Shown one piece after another: positions 25,234 through 33,877 of a stretch of DNA of 64,000 nt. A program made the translations under genes and the position numbers. The notes under the pieces were generated by a model. That model was not told where the DNA came from. It did not search any database and worked only from the letters and a program-made list of their open reading frames with translations. Numbering within the stretch: the first letter of the stretch is position 1; each line of letters begins with the position of its first letter. The DNA comes from Kitasatospora aureofaciens (GTDB lineage Bacteria; Actinomycetota; Actinomycetes; Streptomycetales; Streptomycetaceae), in NCBI RefSeq assembly GCF_001188955.3, contig NZ_JPRF03000097.1:186001-250000 (forward strand). Direction: 5' to 3'.

Positions 25234-26460
25234 TCAGGCGGTGCGGGCGGGCAGGGGGTAGTCGGGCAGGGTGATGTCGCCGGCCTTGGCGAACTGGGCG
25301 GCCAGGAGGCTGCGCAGCGGCCAGCGGCCCATCCAGCGCATGGAGGCCGCCCGCAGGCGGATCATCAGGGCGCTGTCGGGGGCGTAGCCCTGCACGCCGC
25401 CGGGCGGCAGCTCCTGGGCGCGCGCCACGTAGGGGCGCATCAGCTCCTCGTAGCGGGCGTAGGCGGTGGTGAAGTCGCCTGCCGCGGCGGCGAGTTCACC
25501 GGCCAGCAGATAGGCGCCGACCAGGGCCAGGCTGGTGCCGAGGCCGGTGAGCGGGCTGGGGCTGTAGCCGGCGTCGCCGAGCAGCGCGGTGCGGCCGCGG
25601 CTGTAGCGCCCGAGGTGGATCTGCCCGAAGGAGTCGAAGGCGAAGTCCTGCGCGGTGGCCATGGCGGCGAGCAGGCGCTCCACCTCCCAGCCGGCGCCGG
25701 CGAAACGCGCGGCGAGCAGGCGCCGCTGGGCGTGCGCGTCGCGCAGCTCCCCGGCCGGCGGCTCGCAGCGCAAGCCCAGGCAGGCCTTGACCTCGCCGGG
25801 CAGCCGGCCCGGCCGGACGCCGGCGACCAGCCCGCCGGGGGCGTTGTACATCAGGAACCAGCCGTCCAGGGCGCGGGCGAGCGCCGGGTCGTGGACGGTG
25901 AACCAGCAGTGGTAGCCGCCGAGCGGGCGGTAGTGGTCCTGCTCGGGGCCGAACGCCAGGCGCCGTACCGCCGAGTGCAGCCCGTCGGCGCCGACGACCA
26001 GGTGGAAGCGGCGCTGCGGCGCGTTCTCGAAGCGGACGGTGACGCCGCCGGCGTCCTCGGTCAGCGCGGTGACGGTGTCGTCGTACAGGTACTCCACGCC
26101 CTCGCTCGCCTCCCGGAGCAGGTCCGCGAGGTCGCCGCGCAGGATCTCGATCTCGGAGACGATGCCCTCGCCCCCGAACAGCTCGACGGGCATCCGGGCG
26201 GTGTGCCGGCCGCGGCGGTCCACCAGGGCGACGCCGCGCTGCTCGACGCACAGCGCGCGGGCCCGCTCCATGAGGCCCATGCGCTCGATGACGGTGCGTC
26301 CGGCGCCGCGCAGGTCGACGGCCTGCCCGCCGGGGCGCGGCCCGGGGGCCCGCTCGACGACGGTGGGGCGAAAGCCGTGGCGGCGCAGCCAGTGGGCGAG
26401 GGCGGGGCCGGCGATGCCGGCGCCGCAGATGAGGATGTCGGTGTTCTCCACGCCCGCCAC
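25234..26460 (-). CDS. FAD-dependent monooxygenase (PHBH family)
   Basis: 408 residues from GTG 26460 (GTG 26451 is equally possible). The dinucleotide motif ILICGAGIAGPALAHWLRR is at residues 9-27, the second FAD motif (RFHLVVGADGLHSAVRR) is near 149-165, and the GD motif (RTALLGDAGYSPSPLTGLG) is near 288-306. The class A flavoprotein hydroxylase fold is therefore complete. The substrate is unknown; homologues hydroxylate aromatics, tetracyclines or rifamycins. Two dyads in the upstream intergenic region suggest repressor control. Confidence 0.85.
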   Translation of the reverse strand: MAGVENTDILICGAGIAGPALAHWLRRHGFRPTVVERAPGPRPGGQAVDLRGAGRTVIERMGLMERARALCVEQRGVALVDRRGRHTARMPVELFGGEGIVSEIEILRGDLADLLREASEGVEYLYDDTVTALTEDAGGVTVRFENAPQRRFHLVVGADGLHSAVRRLAFGPEQDHYRPLGGYHCWFTVHDPALARALDGWFLMYNAPGGLVAGVRPGRLPGEVKACLGLRCEPPAGELRDAHAQRRLLAARFAGAGWEVERLLAAMATAQDFAFDSFGQIHLGRYSRGRTALLGDAGYSPSPLTGLGTSLALVGAYLLAGELAAAAGDFTTAYARYEELMRPYVARAQELPPGGVQGYAPDSALMIRLRAASMRWMGRWPLRSLLAAQFAKAGDITLPDYPLPARTA

Positions 26461-26483
26461 CGTACGCCGTACGCGCGAGACTC

Positions 26484-26496
26484 AACAAGGCTTGTT
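26484..26496. promoter_or_regulatory. Operator-like dyad AACAAG-G-CTTGTT
   Basis: A 13-base perfect dyad 24 bases before the monooxygenase start, of the size bound by TetR or MarR repressors. No such regulator is adjacent. Confidence 0.45.
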
Positions 26497-26515
26497 CTAC
26501 GGTTACTTGAGATCC

Positions 26516-26627
26516 TGCACTAGTGCACCAGGGTGGTTCCGGGGCGGCGCCGAACGCGCTCGGGGGCAGCGGGGGAGGGTCTGCGCAGGCGGGGGGCGTA
26601 CCGGGCCGGGCCGGGTGCACTAGTGCG
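26516..26627. promoter_or_regulatory. Pair of TGCACTAGTGCA palindromes
   Basis: TGCACTAGTGCA at 26516-26527 and TGCACTAGTGC at 26617-26627, 101 bases apart, both in the 428-base intergenic region 26461-26888. I see nothing else there. They could be paired binding sites for a dimeric regulator of the monooxygenase gene. Confidence 0.45.
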
Positions 26628-26888
26628 GGCTGGCTGGCAGGGCGGGGCGGTACGGCCCGGTACAGGAACGGCGGGGCGGGCAGCCCCGGCCCGGGCGCCG
26701 GGGCGCGCCCCATCAGCCAGGCCGGCAGGACGTGCCGCGGGGCCCGGGCCGGCGGCCGCGCCGTGCCGGGGTCGTGGGCCGCGCCGAGGTCGTACGCGGC
26801 GGCGCTGTCGGTGGCCCGCAGCCGTACGGCGGGGGGCTCCCGGCGTCCGTCCATGGACGAAAGGGCAGGGCGCCGGGGGCGCCGGGGG

Positions 26889-27746
26889 TCAGGGCGCCGG
26901 TGCGGCGGTGGCCGCGGGTGCGGTGGCCATCAGGGTGTTCAGCAGGTCCTTGCCCAGCGCCAGGCCGGTCTGCGACTCGTTGGGCAGCTTGTAGTCGCGG
27001 TACCACTCCGAGGGTGCCTCCGGGTGCGGGCCGCTGACCGCGATCCGCCCGGCGCCGTAGGAGGCGACCACGGCGGCGGCCCGGCCGTTGGTGTAGCGGG
27101 CCAGCACCTCCGCCCCCGGGCCGTCCACGTCGAAGTACGGGCCGTCCTGGAAGTACATCTTCTGCGGCTGCCCGCGCCACAGGACGTCGAGCAGGTGGTC
27201 CTGCTCGTCGGTGACGGCGGCGTTCCGGGAGCTGATGTACTGGCCGGAGTCGCCCGGCAGGAGGCCGTAGCCCGGTTCGCTGCCCGCCAGGTAGCCGCCC
27301 ATGCACAGGCCCAGGTAGTGCCCGCCGCCGCGCACGTAGGAGCGCACCAGCTCCGGGGAGAAGCCCGGGTCGCGCTGCAGCAGGCTCCACGCGGTGCTCA
27401 CCTCCTGCCCGTTGGTGCCGCCCGGCTGCACGTACAGGGCCGCGCCGGACAGCGCGTCCGGGCCGAAGCGGGCCTGTTCGTCGGGCCCGATGTAGCGCAC
27501 CGTGAAGCCGTCGGTCTCCAGCATGTCGTGCGCGGCCTCGGGGCAGCCGTCGCAGGCCGCCGGGCCCCGGTAGACCAGGGCCAGCGGGCGGCCGTCGGGA
27601 TCCTGCGCGGCCTTGCCGACCCTGGCCGCCCCGCCCGTCGGGTCGGCGTCGTCGCTGCCGCTGCCGGACGGGGGTGCCCCGCAGGCCGTCGCCACCAGTA
27701 CCGCCAGCGCCAGCGCCAGCGCCGTGGTGACCCGTTCAGCCCTCAT
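26889..27746 (-). CDS. Lipoprotein with BPL_N / class I amidotransferase-like domain
   Basis: 285 residues from ATG 27746 (AGGAG 8 bases upstream). The signal ends LVATAC-GAPP, giving a lipidated cysteine near residue 22. The body is a class I glutamine-amidotransferase-like fold of the biotin-protein-ligase N-terminal type: GAALYVQPGGTNGQEVSTAW, VRGGGHYLGLCMGGYLAG (nucleophile elbow Cys in GLCMGG), GAGRIAVSGPHPEAPSEWYR. Such exported BPL_N proteins are common in streptomycetes without known substrate. It is a single gene. Confidence 0.75.
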   Translation of the reverse strand: MRAERVTTALALALAVLVATACGAPPSGSGSDDADPTGGAARVGKAAQDPDGRPLALVYRGPAACDGCPEAAHDMLETDGFTVRYIGPDEQARFGPDALSGAALYVQPGGTNGQEVSTAWSLLQRDPGFSPELVRSYVRGGGHYLGLCMGGYLAGSEPGYGLLPGDSGQYISSRNAAVTDEQDHLLDVLWRGQPQKMYFQDGPYFDVDGPGAEVLARYTNGRAAAVVASYGAGRIAVSGPHPEAPSEWYRDYKLPNESQTGLALGKDLLNTLMATAPAATAAPAP

Positions 27747-28164
27747 GACCTGCACTCCTGTCGCCCTCCCCGGCCTTGCTTCGTACCCTGTTACGACGCT
27801 ACGTGCCGCCTGCCCCCGCTTGCACACCGGCCACCCTGATCGGGTGAACGCGGGACCGGTGGTTGACGGGTGCGGGCACTCCCCGGCAGCCGGGGCGGGC
27901 CGTGGGCGCCGGTCGGCGGCCCGCAGGCGGTCACCGCGGGCCCTGCCCGGCGATGCGCCCGCTGCCCGGCGGCGCCATCGCCCCGCCCACGCGCTCGGGC
28001 GGCGTGATCCGCCCGGCCAGGGCGAGGCGGGGGCGCCCGGCTCCCGGACGCCCTCGTCCCCGACCGCGTCCCCCTGCTCGGCCCCGACCACCCTCGACGC
28101 CCGCCCCCTGCGCGCAGACCCGCCTCGCCGCCCGCGCGCAGACCTGAGGTGTCCGGAAACCCGG
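27747..28164. other. Intergenic region without recognised gene
   Basis: 418 bases. The right part is Arg/Pro-rich in all frames and looks non-coding. The left part should contain the promoter of the BPL_N lipoprotein. No hairpin or repeat stands out. Confidence 0.4.
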
Positions 28165-28950
28165 CTACTCCTCCCGCAGCGCCCCCACCACCGCCGACAG
28201 GTCCCGGTCCGCGATCGACGGGTCCGCCAGCAGCACCTGCCGGGCCGCCGACAGCACCGGGCCCCCGCCCGCCAGGGCGAGGTCCTTGGCGGCCAGCCGC
28301 ACCGGGAAGTCCGACTCGGCGCTGCGCGCCCGGGCCAGGGCCCCCGCCAGCGGACCGGCCGACAGCACCTCCAGCGCCACCTCCCGCGGGACGCCCAACT
28401 CGCCGGCCACCGCCAGGACTTCGGAGAGCACGGTGACGCACGCCACGATCCCGCCGATCACCACCACCTTCAGCGCCGCCCCCGCGCCCGGGCCGCCGCA
28501 GCGCCGCACCCGGCCGAGCTGGGCCAGGACGGGTTCGGCGCGCTCCAGGTCGGCGTCCTCGCCGCCCGCGAGGATGCCCAGGTCGCCGGTGGTCGCAGGG
28601 CCGACGCTGCCGACCACCGGGGCGTCCACCAGGGCGACGCCGTCCGGCAGTTGGGCGCGCAGCCCGGCGACGGCCCGCGGGCCGATCGAGGACATGTCGA
28701 TCCACAGCGTGCCCGGGGCCAGCGCGGGCGTGAACCGCCCGGCGACCTCGGCCGCGGCCTGCGGGTCGGACAGCATGGTGACGACGACGTCGGCCCCGGC
28801 GACGGCCTCGGCCGGGCTCGCGGCCTCGGTGAGGTCGTCGGCGCGGCCCGGGGAGCGGTTCCAGACGGTCAGCGGGTAGCCGGCGGCGGCCAGGCGACGG
28901 GCCATCGGCTGCCCCATCCGGCCCAGGCCCAGAAAGGCGATCTTTTCCAT
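28165..28950 (-). CDS. NAD(P)-dependent beta-hydroxyacid dehydrogenase family oxidoreductase
   Basis: 261 residues from ATG 28950. The Rossmann motif IAFLGLGRMGQPMARRL is at 4-20. The substrate-binding signature is seen as VDAPVVGSVGPATTGDLGIL, and the catalytic Lys region as GPGAGAALKVVVIGG, as in the 3-hydroxyisobutyrate/6-phosphogluconate dehydrogenase family. It is divergent from a LysR regulator with a 65-base gap containing an operator-like dyad, so LysR control is likely. It may reduce or oxidise a small hydroxy acid, or act as an imine reductase. Confidence 0.85.
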   Translation of the reverse strand: MEKIAFLGLGRMGQPMARRLAAAGYPLTVWNRSPGRADDLTEAASPAEAVAGADVVVTMLSDPQAAAEVAGRFTPALAPGTLWIDMSSIGPRAVAGLRAQLPDGVALVDAPVVGSVGPATTGDLGILAGGEDADLERAEPVLAQLGRVRRCGGPGAGAALKVVVIGGIVACVTVLSEVLAVAGELGVPREVALEVLSAGPLAGALARARSAESDFPVRLAAKDLALAGGGPVLSAARQVLLADPSIADRDLSAVVGALREE

Positions 28951-28997
28951 GGCCGCAACGCTAGGCAGTCCCGAGCCAGGCGACAAGCGAATGTCCG

Positions 28998-29012
28998 GCA
29001 TGGTATCCATGC
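28998..29012. promoter_or_regulatory. LysR operator-like dyad
   Basis: GCATGG-TAT-CCATGC is a perfect 15-base dyad of T-N11-A type, 3 bases before the LysR start codon and between the divergent genes. The position suggests autorepression and a very short leader. Confidence 0.6.
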
Positions 29013-29015
29013 GCA

Positions 29016-29915
29016 ATGGACATGGCTTGGCTGGACGTCTTCCGCACCGTCGCCCACCTGGGCTCCTTCACCGCCGCCGGGGAGCGCCTCGGTTTCACCC
29101 AGTCCGCGGTCTCCCGTCAGATCGCCACCCTGGAAGCCGAGTTGGGCGCCCAGCTGTTCGACCGTCTGGCCCGCGGGGTGCGGCTGACCGAACACGGGCG
29201 CACCCTGCTCCCGCACGCCGAAGCCCTGCTGGAACGCCTCGACACCACCCGGCGCGACCTCGTCGCCCTCACCGAACTGGGCGCCGGGCGCCTCCGGGTG
29301 GGCGCCTTCGACAGCGCCAACGCCGAACTCGTCCCCAGCGCCCTCGCCGCCTTCCGTGCCGCCCACCCGCGGGTGGAGATCGCCCCCACCGAAGGGCTCA
29401 CCGCCCACCTGCTGGAGCGGCTCGCCGACGGCGCGATCGACCTCGCCGTCGTCGCCTCCTACACCCGCGACGCCGAAGCCGCCTACGACACCGAGCAGTT
29501 CGACGTGCGGCCCCTGCTGGACGACCCGGTCCTGGTCGCCCTGCCCCCCGGGCACCGCCTCGCCACCCGGCGCCGCCTGCGGCTGGCCGAACTCGCCGAC
29601 GAACCCTGGATCGCCGCCAGCCGCCACCCCGAGTCCACCCTCCTCGCGGCCTGCGTCCGCAGCGGCTTCCAGCCCCGCATCGAATACGCCGTCGGCGCCT
29701 GGACCGCCAAACTCGGCCTGGTCGCCGCCGGACTGGGCCCCACCCTCATCCCCTCCCTCGCCGCCCGCGCCGCCCGCCCCGACGTCACCCTGGTCCCCCT
29801 CCACCCGGACGACACCCCCGTGCGCCACGTCTGCACCGCCACCCGCCGCGGCCGGCGGATCGCCCCCGCCGTCGCCGCCTTCACGGGGTTCCTGCGGGCC
29901 GCGGCGGGAAACTGA
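29016..29915 (+). CDS. LysR family transcriptional regulator
   Basis: 299 residues. The N-terminal winged helix is textbook: WLDVFRTVAHLGSFTAAGER and LGFTQSAVSRQIATLEAELG. The co-inducer domain follows (LRVGAFDSANAELVPSALAA onwards). It is divergent from the dehydrogenase gene with a dyad between. No ribosome-binding site is visible before ATG 29016, consistent with a leaderless or nearly leaderless transcript. Confidence 0.9.
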   Translation: MDMAWLDVFRTVAHLGSFTAAGERLGFTQSAVSRQIATLEAELGAQLFDRLARGVRLTEHGRTLLPHAEALLERLDTTRRDLVALTELGAGRLRVGAFDSANAELVPSALAAFRAAHPRVEIAPTEGLTAHLLERLADGAIDLAVVASYTRDAEAAYDTEQFDVRPLLDDPVLVALPPGHRLATRRRLRLAELADEPWIAASRHPESTLLAACVRSGFQPRIEYAVGAWTAKLGLVAAGLGPTLIPSLAARAARPDVTLVPLHPDDTPVRHVCTATRRGRRIAPAVAAFTGFLRAAAGN

Positions 29916-30193
29916 CCTGACCGGGCGGCCCCGACCGGGTGCCCCTTCGGCCTCGGCCCCGACCACCCCTTCGGCCTCGGCCCCGCCCCGGCGGGCGAGG
30001 GCGGTGCCGTCCGTCGGCCGGTGAAGGTCGGTCACGGGCCGCTCCTGGGCTCCCACCAGTGGCTCAGGCGCGCACGCATCGACGGGATGCCGGGCCGCTT
30101 CCCGCCGGTGCCCCGCGAGAGCGCCCGGTCACGGCCCGCCGCCCGCCGTAAACCCTTTGACGGGAAGGGGCGGTGGCGGGTGAGCATGCCGGT

Positions 30194-30754
30194 ATGACCG
30201 AGCGACTTGAGCGATGGACCCAGGCGACCGTTTACCCCGACATGTGGGCCGACCCGGCCGACGATCCGCGCAACAGCGAAGGCACCTCCCCGGACGGCGA
30301 ACTCGCCACCCTCGAGGACTATCTGGCCAACTACCGGCTGACCCTGCGGATGAAGTGCGAGGGCCTGGACGCCGAGCAGCTGGCCCGGCGCTCGGTGCCG
30401 CCGTCGACGATGTCGCTGCTCGGGCTGGTGCGCCACCTCGCGCGGGTGGAGCGGGACTGGCGGAACTGGATCACCGAGGACGAGCCGCTGTCGAAGCTGT
30501 ACGGCGCGCGGGACGCGGACTTCGACGGGGCGGTGGCCGATCCCGCGGTGGTCGAGGCCGCCTGGCGCGACCTGGAGCGCGAACAGGCGGCACTGGACTC
30601 CGAGTTGGCCGCCCACACGGATCTGGGGGAGCGGCTCGGCAGGCAGGGCATCGCGGTGCGGGAGCTGCAGGTGCACCGCGTCGAGGAGTACGCCCGCCAC
30701 TGCGGGCACGCCGACCTGCTGCGCGAGTGCGTGGACGGCCGGGTGGGCCAGTGA
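30194..30754 (+). CDS. DinB/DUF664 family protein (mycothiol-dependent enzyme type)
   Basis: 186 residues from ATG 30194. ATLEDYLANYRLTLRMKCEG, LDAEQLARRSVPPSTMSLLG and LVRHLARVERDWRNW fit the DUF664 four-helix bundle, with the metal-ligand His in VRHLARVE. The last ligand region is VEEYARHCGHADLLRE (H-x-x-H). Family members are thiol-dependent transferases that use mycothiol in actinomycetes. The next small frame overlaps its stop as GTGA. Confidence 0.8.
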   Translation: MTERLERWTQATVYPDMWADPADDPRNSEGTSPDGELATLEDYLANYRLTLRMKCEGLDAEQLARRSVPPSTMSLLGLVRHLARVERDWRNWITEDEPLSKLYGARDADFDGAVADPAVVEAAWRDLEREQAALDSELAAHTDLGERLGRQGIAVRELQVHRVEEYARHCGHADLLRECVDGRVGQ

Positions 30755-30927
30755 CGCCCGCCGGGGCGGCGGGCACCCCGGCGGCCCCCGACGGCCCCCA
30801 GGACACCCCGCACGGCAGCCCGCACGTCATCGAGGGCTCCGGCCACATGCCGCACGAGGAGCAGCCCGCCGCCTTCAACCGGCTGCTGCGCGCCGTGGTG
30901 CGGGAGATGGCGGGCGTGGCGGTGTGA
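30751..30927 (+). pseudogene. C-terminal remnant of an alpha/beta hydrolase
   Basis: A 58-codon frame starting GTG 30751 inside the DUF664 stop. Its second half reads HVIEGSGHMPHEEQPAAFNR then LLRAVVREMAG. This is the catalytic-His segment and last helix of an alpha/beta hydrolase. The nucleophile and core fold are absent, so it is probably a deletion relic that ended up coupled to the DUF664 gene. Confidence 0.65.
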
Positions 30928-30933
30928 GGGGGG

Positions 30934-31556
30934 TCAGGTGCCGCGGCGGGGGCGCTCGAACTCCTCGGGGGTGCGCACCCCGCCGTCCAGGACGGCGCGG
31001 TAGACGTCCCAACCGCGCACGGTGCGGCCGTAGTCGGGGTTGTGGGCCCAGGCGTGCTTGATGCGCAGGATCGCGGTGCGGGCCTGCGGGGTCAGCCGTG
31101 GGGGCAGCTCGCGCAGGTGGGCGAGGTCGGGCTGGCGGGCGGGGTCGTCGACGAACCACAGGTCGAGCGTCCAGTCCCGGCCTTCCGGGGGGCAGGGGGA
31201 GTGGGAGGCGGGGGAGCGGTAGGACGGGCCGAGGTAGAGGCCGTCCGGGTAGGCGTCGGGGTCCTCGTTCCAGGCGCCGGTGTCGTTGCGCAAGCGCACC
31301 TGCCGCACCCGCTCGTGCACGGCCAGGCGGGCGCCCAGGGCGGCGACCCGCTCGTGGGCGGCGGTGTCCAGGCGCGGGCACACCACGGTGACGTCCAGGT
31401 CCCGGCGCACCATCAGCCCCAGCGCCGAACCGCCCACCCGCACCGGCGTGCCGAGGGCGCCGAGCCGGCTGTTTCCAGGCCCAGGTCGGCGTGGACCGCG
31501 TCGGCTTCCGCCTGCAGGGCTGCCTGGTGGCGCAGGAGCTCCTCGTCCGTCGTCAT
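30934..31556 (-). pseudogene. Frameshifted nucleotidyltransferase-fold gene
   Basis: ATG 31556 begins MTTDEELLRHQAALQAEADA and VHADLGLE. One missing base between about 31465 and 31487 shifts the frame, and coding continues as SRLGALGTPVRVGGSALGLM with VRRDLDVTVV. The G-G-S plus DxD pattern (GGSALGLMVRRDLD) is the minimal nucleotidyltransferase active-site signature. The remaining ~150 residues (DWTLDLWFVDDP, AILRIKHAWAHNPDYG) are intact to the stop at 30934. Repaired length is about 207 residues. The substrate is unknown. Confidence 0.7.
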
Positions 31557-31723
31557 CGGGCCAGTGTGCCAGTGTCCCCATGCGCCGGGGGCCGGGGCCG
31601 GGGCCGGGGCCGGGGGGCGAGGGGGCCGGGGGCGGGCCGGTGCCTCGACGGGCCGGGGCGGGCGGGGTGTGGAACGGTGGAAGACCGGGGGTCCTGGCTG
31701 TGAGAGCCGCGAGAGGAGTCGCC

Positions 31724-31801
31724 ATGTCGTCCAAGCGCCGCCGCAAGAAGAAGGCCCGGGCCCGGCGCGGGGCCAACCACGGCCGCCGCCCCCAGAGCTG
31801 A
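31724..31801 (+). CDS. Ribosomal miniprotein bL37 homologue
   Basis: 25 residues with GAGAGGAG 6 bases before ATG 31724. The sequence is almost all Lys/Arg and ends ANHGRRPQS. The mycobacterial large-subunit protein bL37, a ~24-residue basic peptide found by cryo-EM, has the same composition and an ANHGKRP-type ending, from memory. It is therefore likely a real ribosomal protein bound to 23S rRNA. A terminator hairpin follows directly. Confidence 0.75.
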   Translation: MSSKRRRKKKARARRGANHGRRPQS

Positions 31802-31812
31802 GCGGCTGAGCG

Positions 31813-31840
31813 GCCCGGCCCCGCGGCTGCGGGGCCGGGC
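31813..31840 (+). terminator. Terminator hairpin after bL37
   Basis: GCCCGGCCCCGC (31813-31824) pairs perfectly with GCGGGGCCGGGC (31829-31840) over a GGCT loop, 11 bases after the bL37 stop. Confidence 0.65.
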
Positions 31841-31896
31841 GGGCCCGGCGCGGGGCCGTCCGCGTCCGGCGCAACTCCCGTCCTGTGACCGGGTGA

Positions 31897-33210
31897 TCAC
31901 TCCCCGGTGTCGAGTGCGGCCGCCTTGCGCAGCAGCACGGCGCGCTCGCGGGTGTTGCGGCACAGCCGGGCGGCGAGCTCCAGTTCGGCCCGGGCCTCGG
32001 CGGTGCGGCCGAGGCGGGCCAGGAGTTCGCCGCGCACGCCCGGCAGCAGGTGCGAGCCGGACAGCCGGCCGGAGACGGCCAGGTCGTCGACCAGGGCGAG
32101 CGCCTGGCGCGGCCCCTCGGCCATCGCGACGGCCACCGCCCGGTTGAGCTCGACCACCGGGGACGGCGCGACCCGGCCGAGCGCCTCGTAGAGCAGCACG
32201 ATGCGCTCCCAGTCGGTCCGCGCCACCGAGGGCGCCGCCGCGTGGCAGGCGGCGATCGAGGCCTGCAGCCCGTACGGGCCAAGACCGCGGCCCAGGCTCG
32301 CGGCCCGGCCCAGCGCGGCCAGGCCGCGGCGGATCGCGGAGCGGTCCCAGCGGCGCCGGTCCTGGTCCTCCAGGAGCACCGCCTCCCCGTCCGGCCCGGT
32401 GCGGGCCGGGAAGCGGGCGGCGGTGAGCTCGAACAGGGCGAGCTGCCCGTGCACCTCCGGCTCGCAGGGCAGCAGGGCGGCGAGCATCCGGGCCAGCCGT
32501 AGGGCCTCGTGGGCGAGGTCGGGGCGCAGCAGGTCCTCGCCGGCGGTCGCCGTCGAGCCCTCCGTGAAGATCACGTACAGGACGCTCAGGACCGCGCCGA
32601 GCCGGGTGCGCCGCTCCTGCTGCGGGGGCAGCTCGAAGGGGACGTGCGCGGCGGCGATGGTCTTCTTCGCCCGGGTGATCCGGGCCTGGACGGTGGGCAC
32701 CGGCACCAGGAACGCGCGGGCGATCTCCTCGCTGGACAGTCCGCCCACCACGCGCAGGGTCAGCGCCACCCGGGCCTCGGGGGAGAGCACGGGGTGGCAG
32801 GCGGTGAACATCAGGGCGAGGACGTCGTCGTCGACGCGGTCCGGGTCCCACGGCAGGTCGTCCGGCTGCTGGGGTGCGCCCGCCGCGCCCGCGCTGAACT
32901 CGCCCTCGGCGAGCGGGCCCGCGAGTGCGGCGTAGCGCTCGTCGAGGGCCGAGGCGCGGCGGAAGGCGTCGATGGCGCGGCGCCGGGCGGTGGCCAGCAG
33001 CCAGCCCACCGGGCTGGCCGGCGGGCCGTCGCGCTCCCAGCTGACCAGGGCCTGCGCCAGCGCCTCCTGCGCGACGTCCTCGGCGAGCGCGAAGTCCCCG
33101 GTGTAGCGGGCGAGCGCGCCGACGATCCGTGCGGACTCGATGCGCCACACGGCCTCGACGGCCCGCCGGGCGGACTCGCCGCCCGGCGGGAGGTCGGTTG
33201 CCGCGGGCAT
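31897..33210 (-). CDS. ECF42-type RNA polymerase sigma factor
   Basis: 437 residues. The sigma-2 region is RIVGALARYTGDFALAEDVA with QEALAQALVSWERDG near 25-62. Sigma-4 is GGLSSEEIARAFLVPVPTVQ with ARITRAKKTI near 158-185. A ~240-residue C-terminal extension (DUF6596/TPR-like, LPCEPEVHGQLALFELTAAR and onwards) marks the ECF42 group, which lacks a classical anti-sigma factor. The ATG at 33210 shares one base with the stop of the YCII gene (TGATG), the standard ECF42 partner, so both are co-expressed. A promoter resembling the ECF42 consensus lies upstream of the pair, implying autoregulation. Confidence 0.9.
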   Translation of the reverse strand: MPAATDLPPGGESARRAVEAVWRIESARIVGALARYTGDFALAEDVAQEALAQALVSWERDGPPASPVGWLLATARRRAIDAFRRASALDERYAALAGPLAEGEFSAGAAGAPQQPDDLPWDPDRVDDDVLALMFTACHPVLSPEARVALTLRVVGGLSSEEIARAFLVPVPTVQARITRAKKTIAAAHVPFELPPQQERRTRLGAVLSVLYVIFTEGSTATAGEDLLRPDLAHEALRLARMLAALLPCEPEVHGQLALFELTAARFPARTGPDGEAVLLEDQDRRRWDRSAIRRGLAALGRAASLGRGLGPYGLQASIAACHAAAPSVARTDWERIVLLYEALGRVAPSPVVELNRAVAVAMAEGPRQALALVDDLAVSGRLSGSHLLPGVRGELLARLGRTAEARAELELAARLCRNTRERAVLLRKAAALDTGE

Positions 33211-33629
33211 CAGAGCTGGCCGGTGCGCTCGCGCCAGGCCCGCTCCTTGACGATCCACTCGTTGTCCTGCGGGAACTCCTCGATGCCCGGCACCCGGCGC
33301 ACCTCGCACTTGGAACCGGGGAACGCGGGCATCCGCTTGGCCCACTCGACGGCCTCCTCCTTGGAGGCGACGTCGAGGATGTAGAAGCCGCCGAACAGCT
33401 CCTTGGTCTCCCCGTACGGGCCGTCGGTGACCACCGGGGCCTCACCGCCGAAGTCGACCACCGCGCCCTGCGACGGGTCGTCCAGCCCCTCGGCCGCCAC
33501 CAGCACGCCCGCCCGGATCAGCTCCTCGTTGAAGCGCCCCACGGTCTCCAGCATCTCCTCGAACGGCGTCTCCATCATCTTCGCCACGGACTCGTCCGTG
33601 CCCCGCATGATCAGCATGTACTTCGCCAT
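33210..33629 (-). CDS. YCII-related (DGPF-type) protein
   Basis: 139 residues from ATG 33629 (AGGAGG 5 bases upstream). It opens MAKYMLIMRGTDESVAKMME and contains VVTDGPYGETKELFGGFYIL, the Y-x-E-x-K-E region typical of DGPF/YCII proteins of the ferredoxin-like fold. Genes of this type accompany nearly all ECF42 sigma factors, and their biochemical role is unsolved. It is the first gene of the operon. Confidence 0.9.
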   Translation of the reverse strand: MAKYMLIMRGTDESVAKMMETPFEEMLETVGRFNEELIRAGVLVAAEGLDDPSQGAVVDFGGEAPVVTDGPYGETKELFGGFYILDVASKEEAVEWAKRMPAFPGSKCEVRRVPGIEEFPQDNEWIVKERAWRERTGQL

Positions 33630-33675
33630 CTCAACCTCCTCGAACGGGGTCGCCTGCCGACCCTCTCCACCCCAA

Positions 33676-33703
33676 GGTCGAACGGCGCGGCCGCGGATCG
33701 ACA
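33676..33703 (-). promoter_or_regulatory. Putative ECF42 target promoter
   Basis: On the minus strand TGTCGA (33703-33698), a 16-base spacer and TCGACC (33681-33676) lie 47 bases before the YCII start. The published ECF42 motif is TGTCGA at -35 with a CGA/TC-like -10, so self-activation of the operon is likely. The rest of 33630-33877 holds no gene. Confidence 0.65.
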
Positions 33704-33877
33704 CGGTGGGCGAAGACGGACCATATTCCTTTCCGCCGCCCCTCGCCCGACAGGAAGCGCGTCGCTGCGCAGGACGTCGGACCGGCCCGACTTCCTGCGT
33801 GCGCGGGCTCCGGGACGGCGGCGCGTGAGGTGTGGTGTCGGCGGCTGCCGAGGGATGGGGCGCCGATCTGCTGCCGG

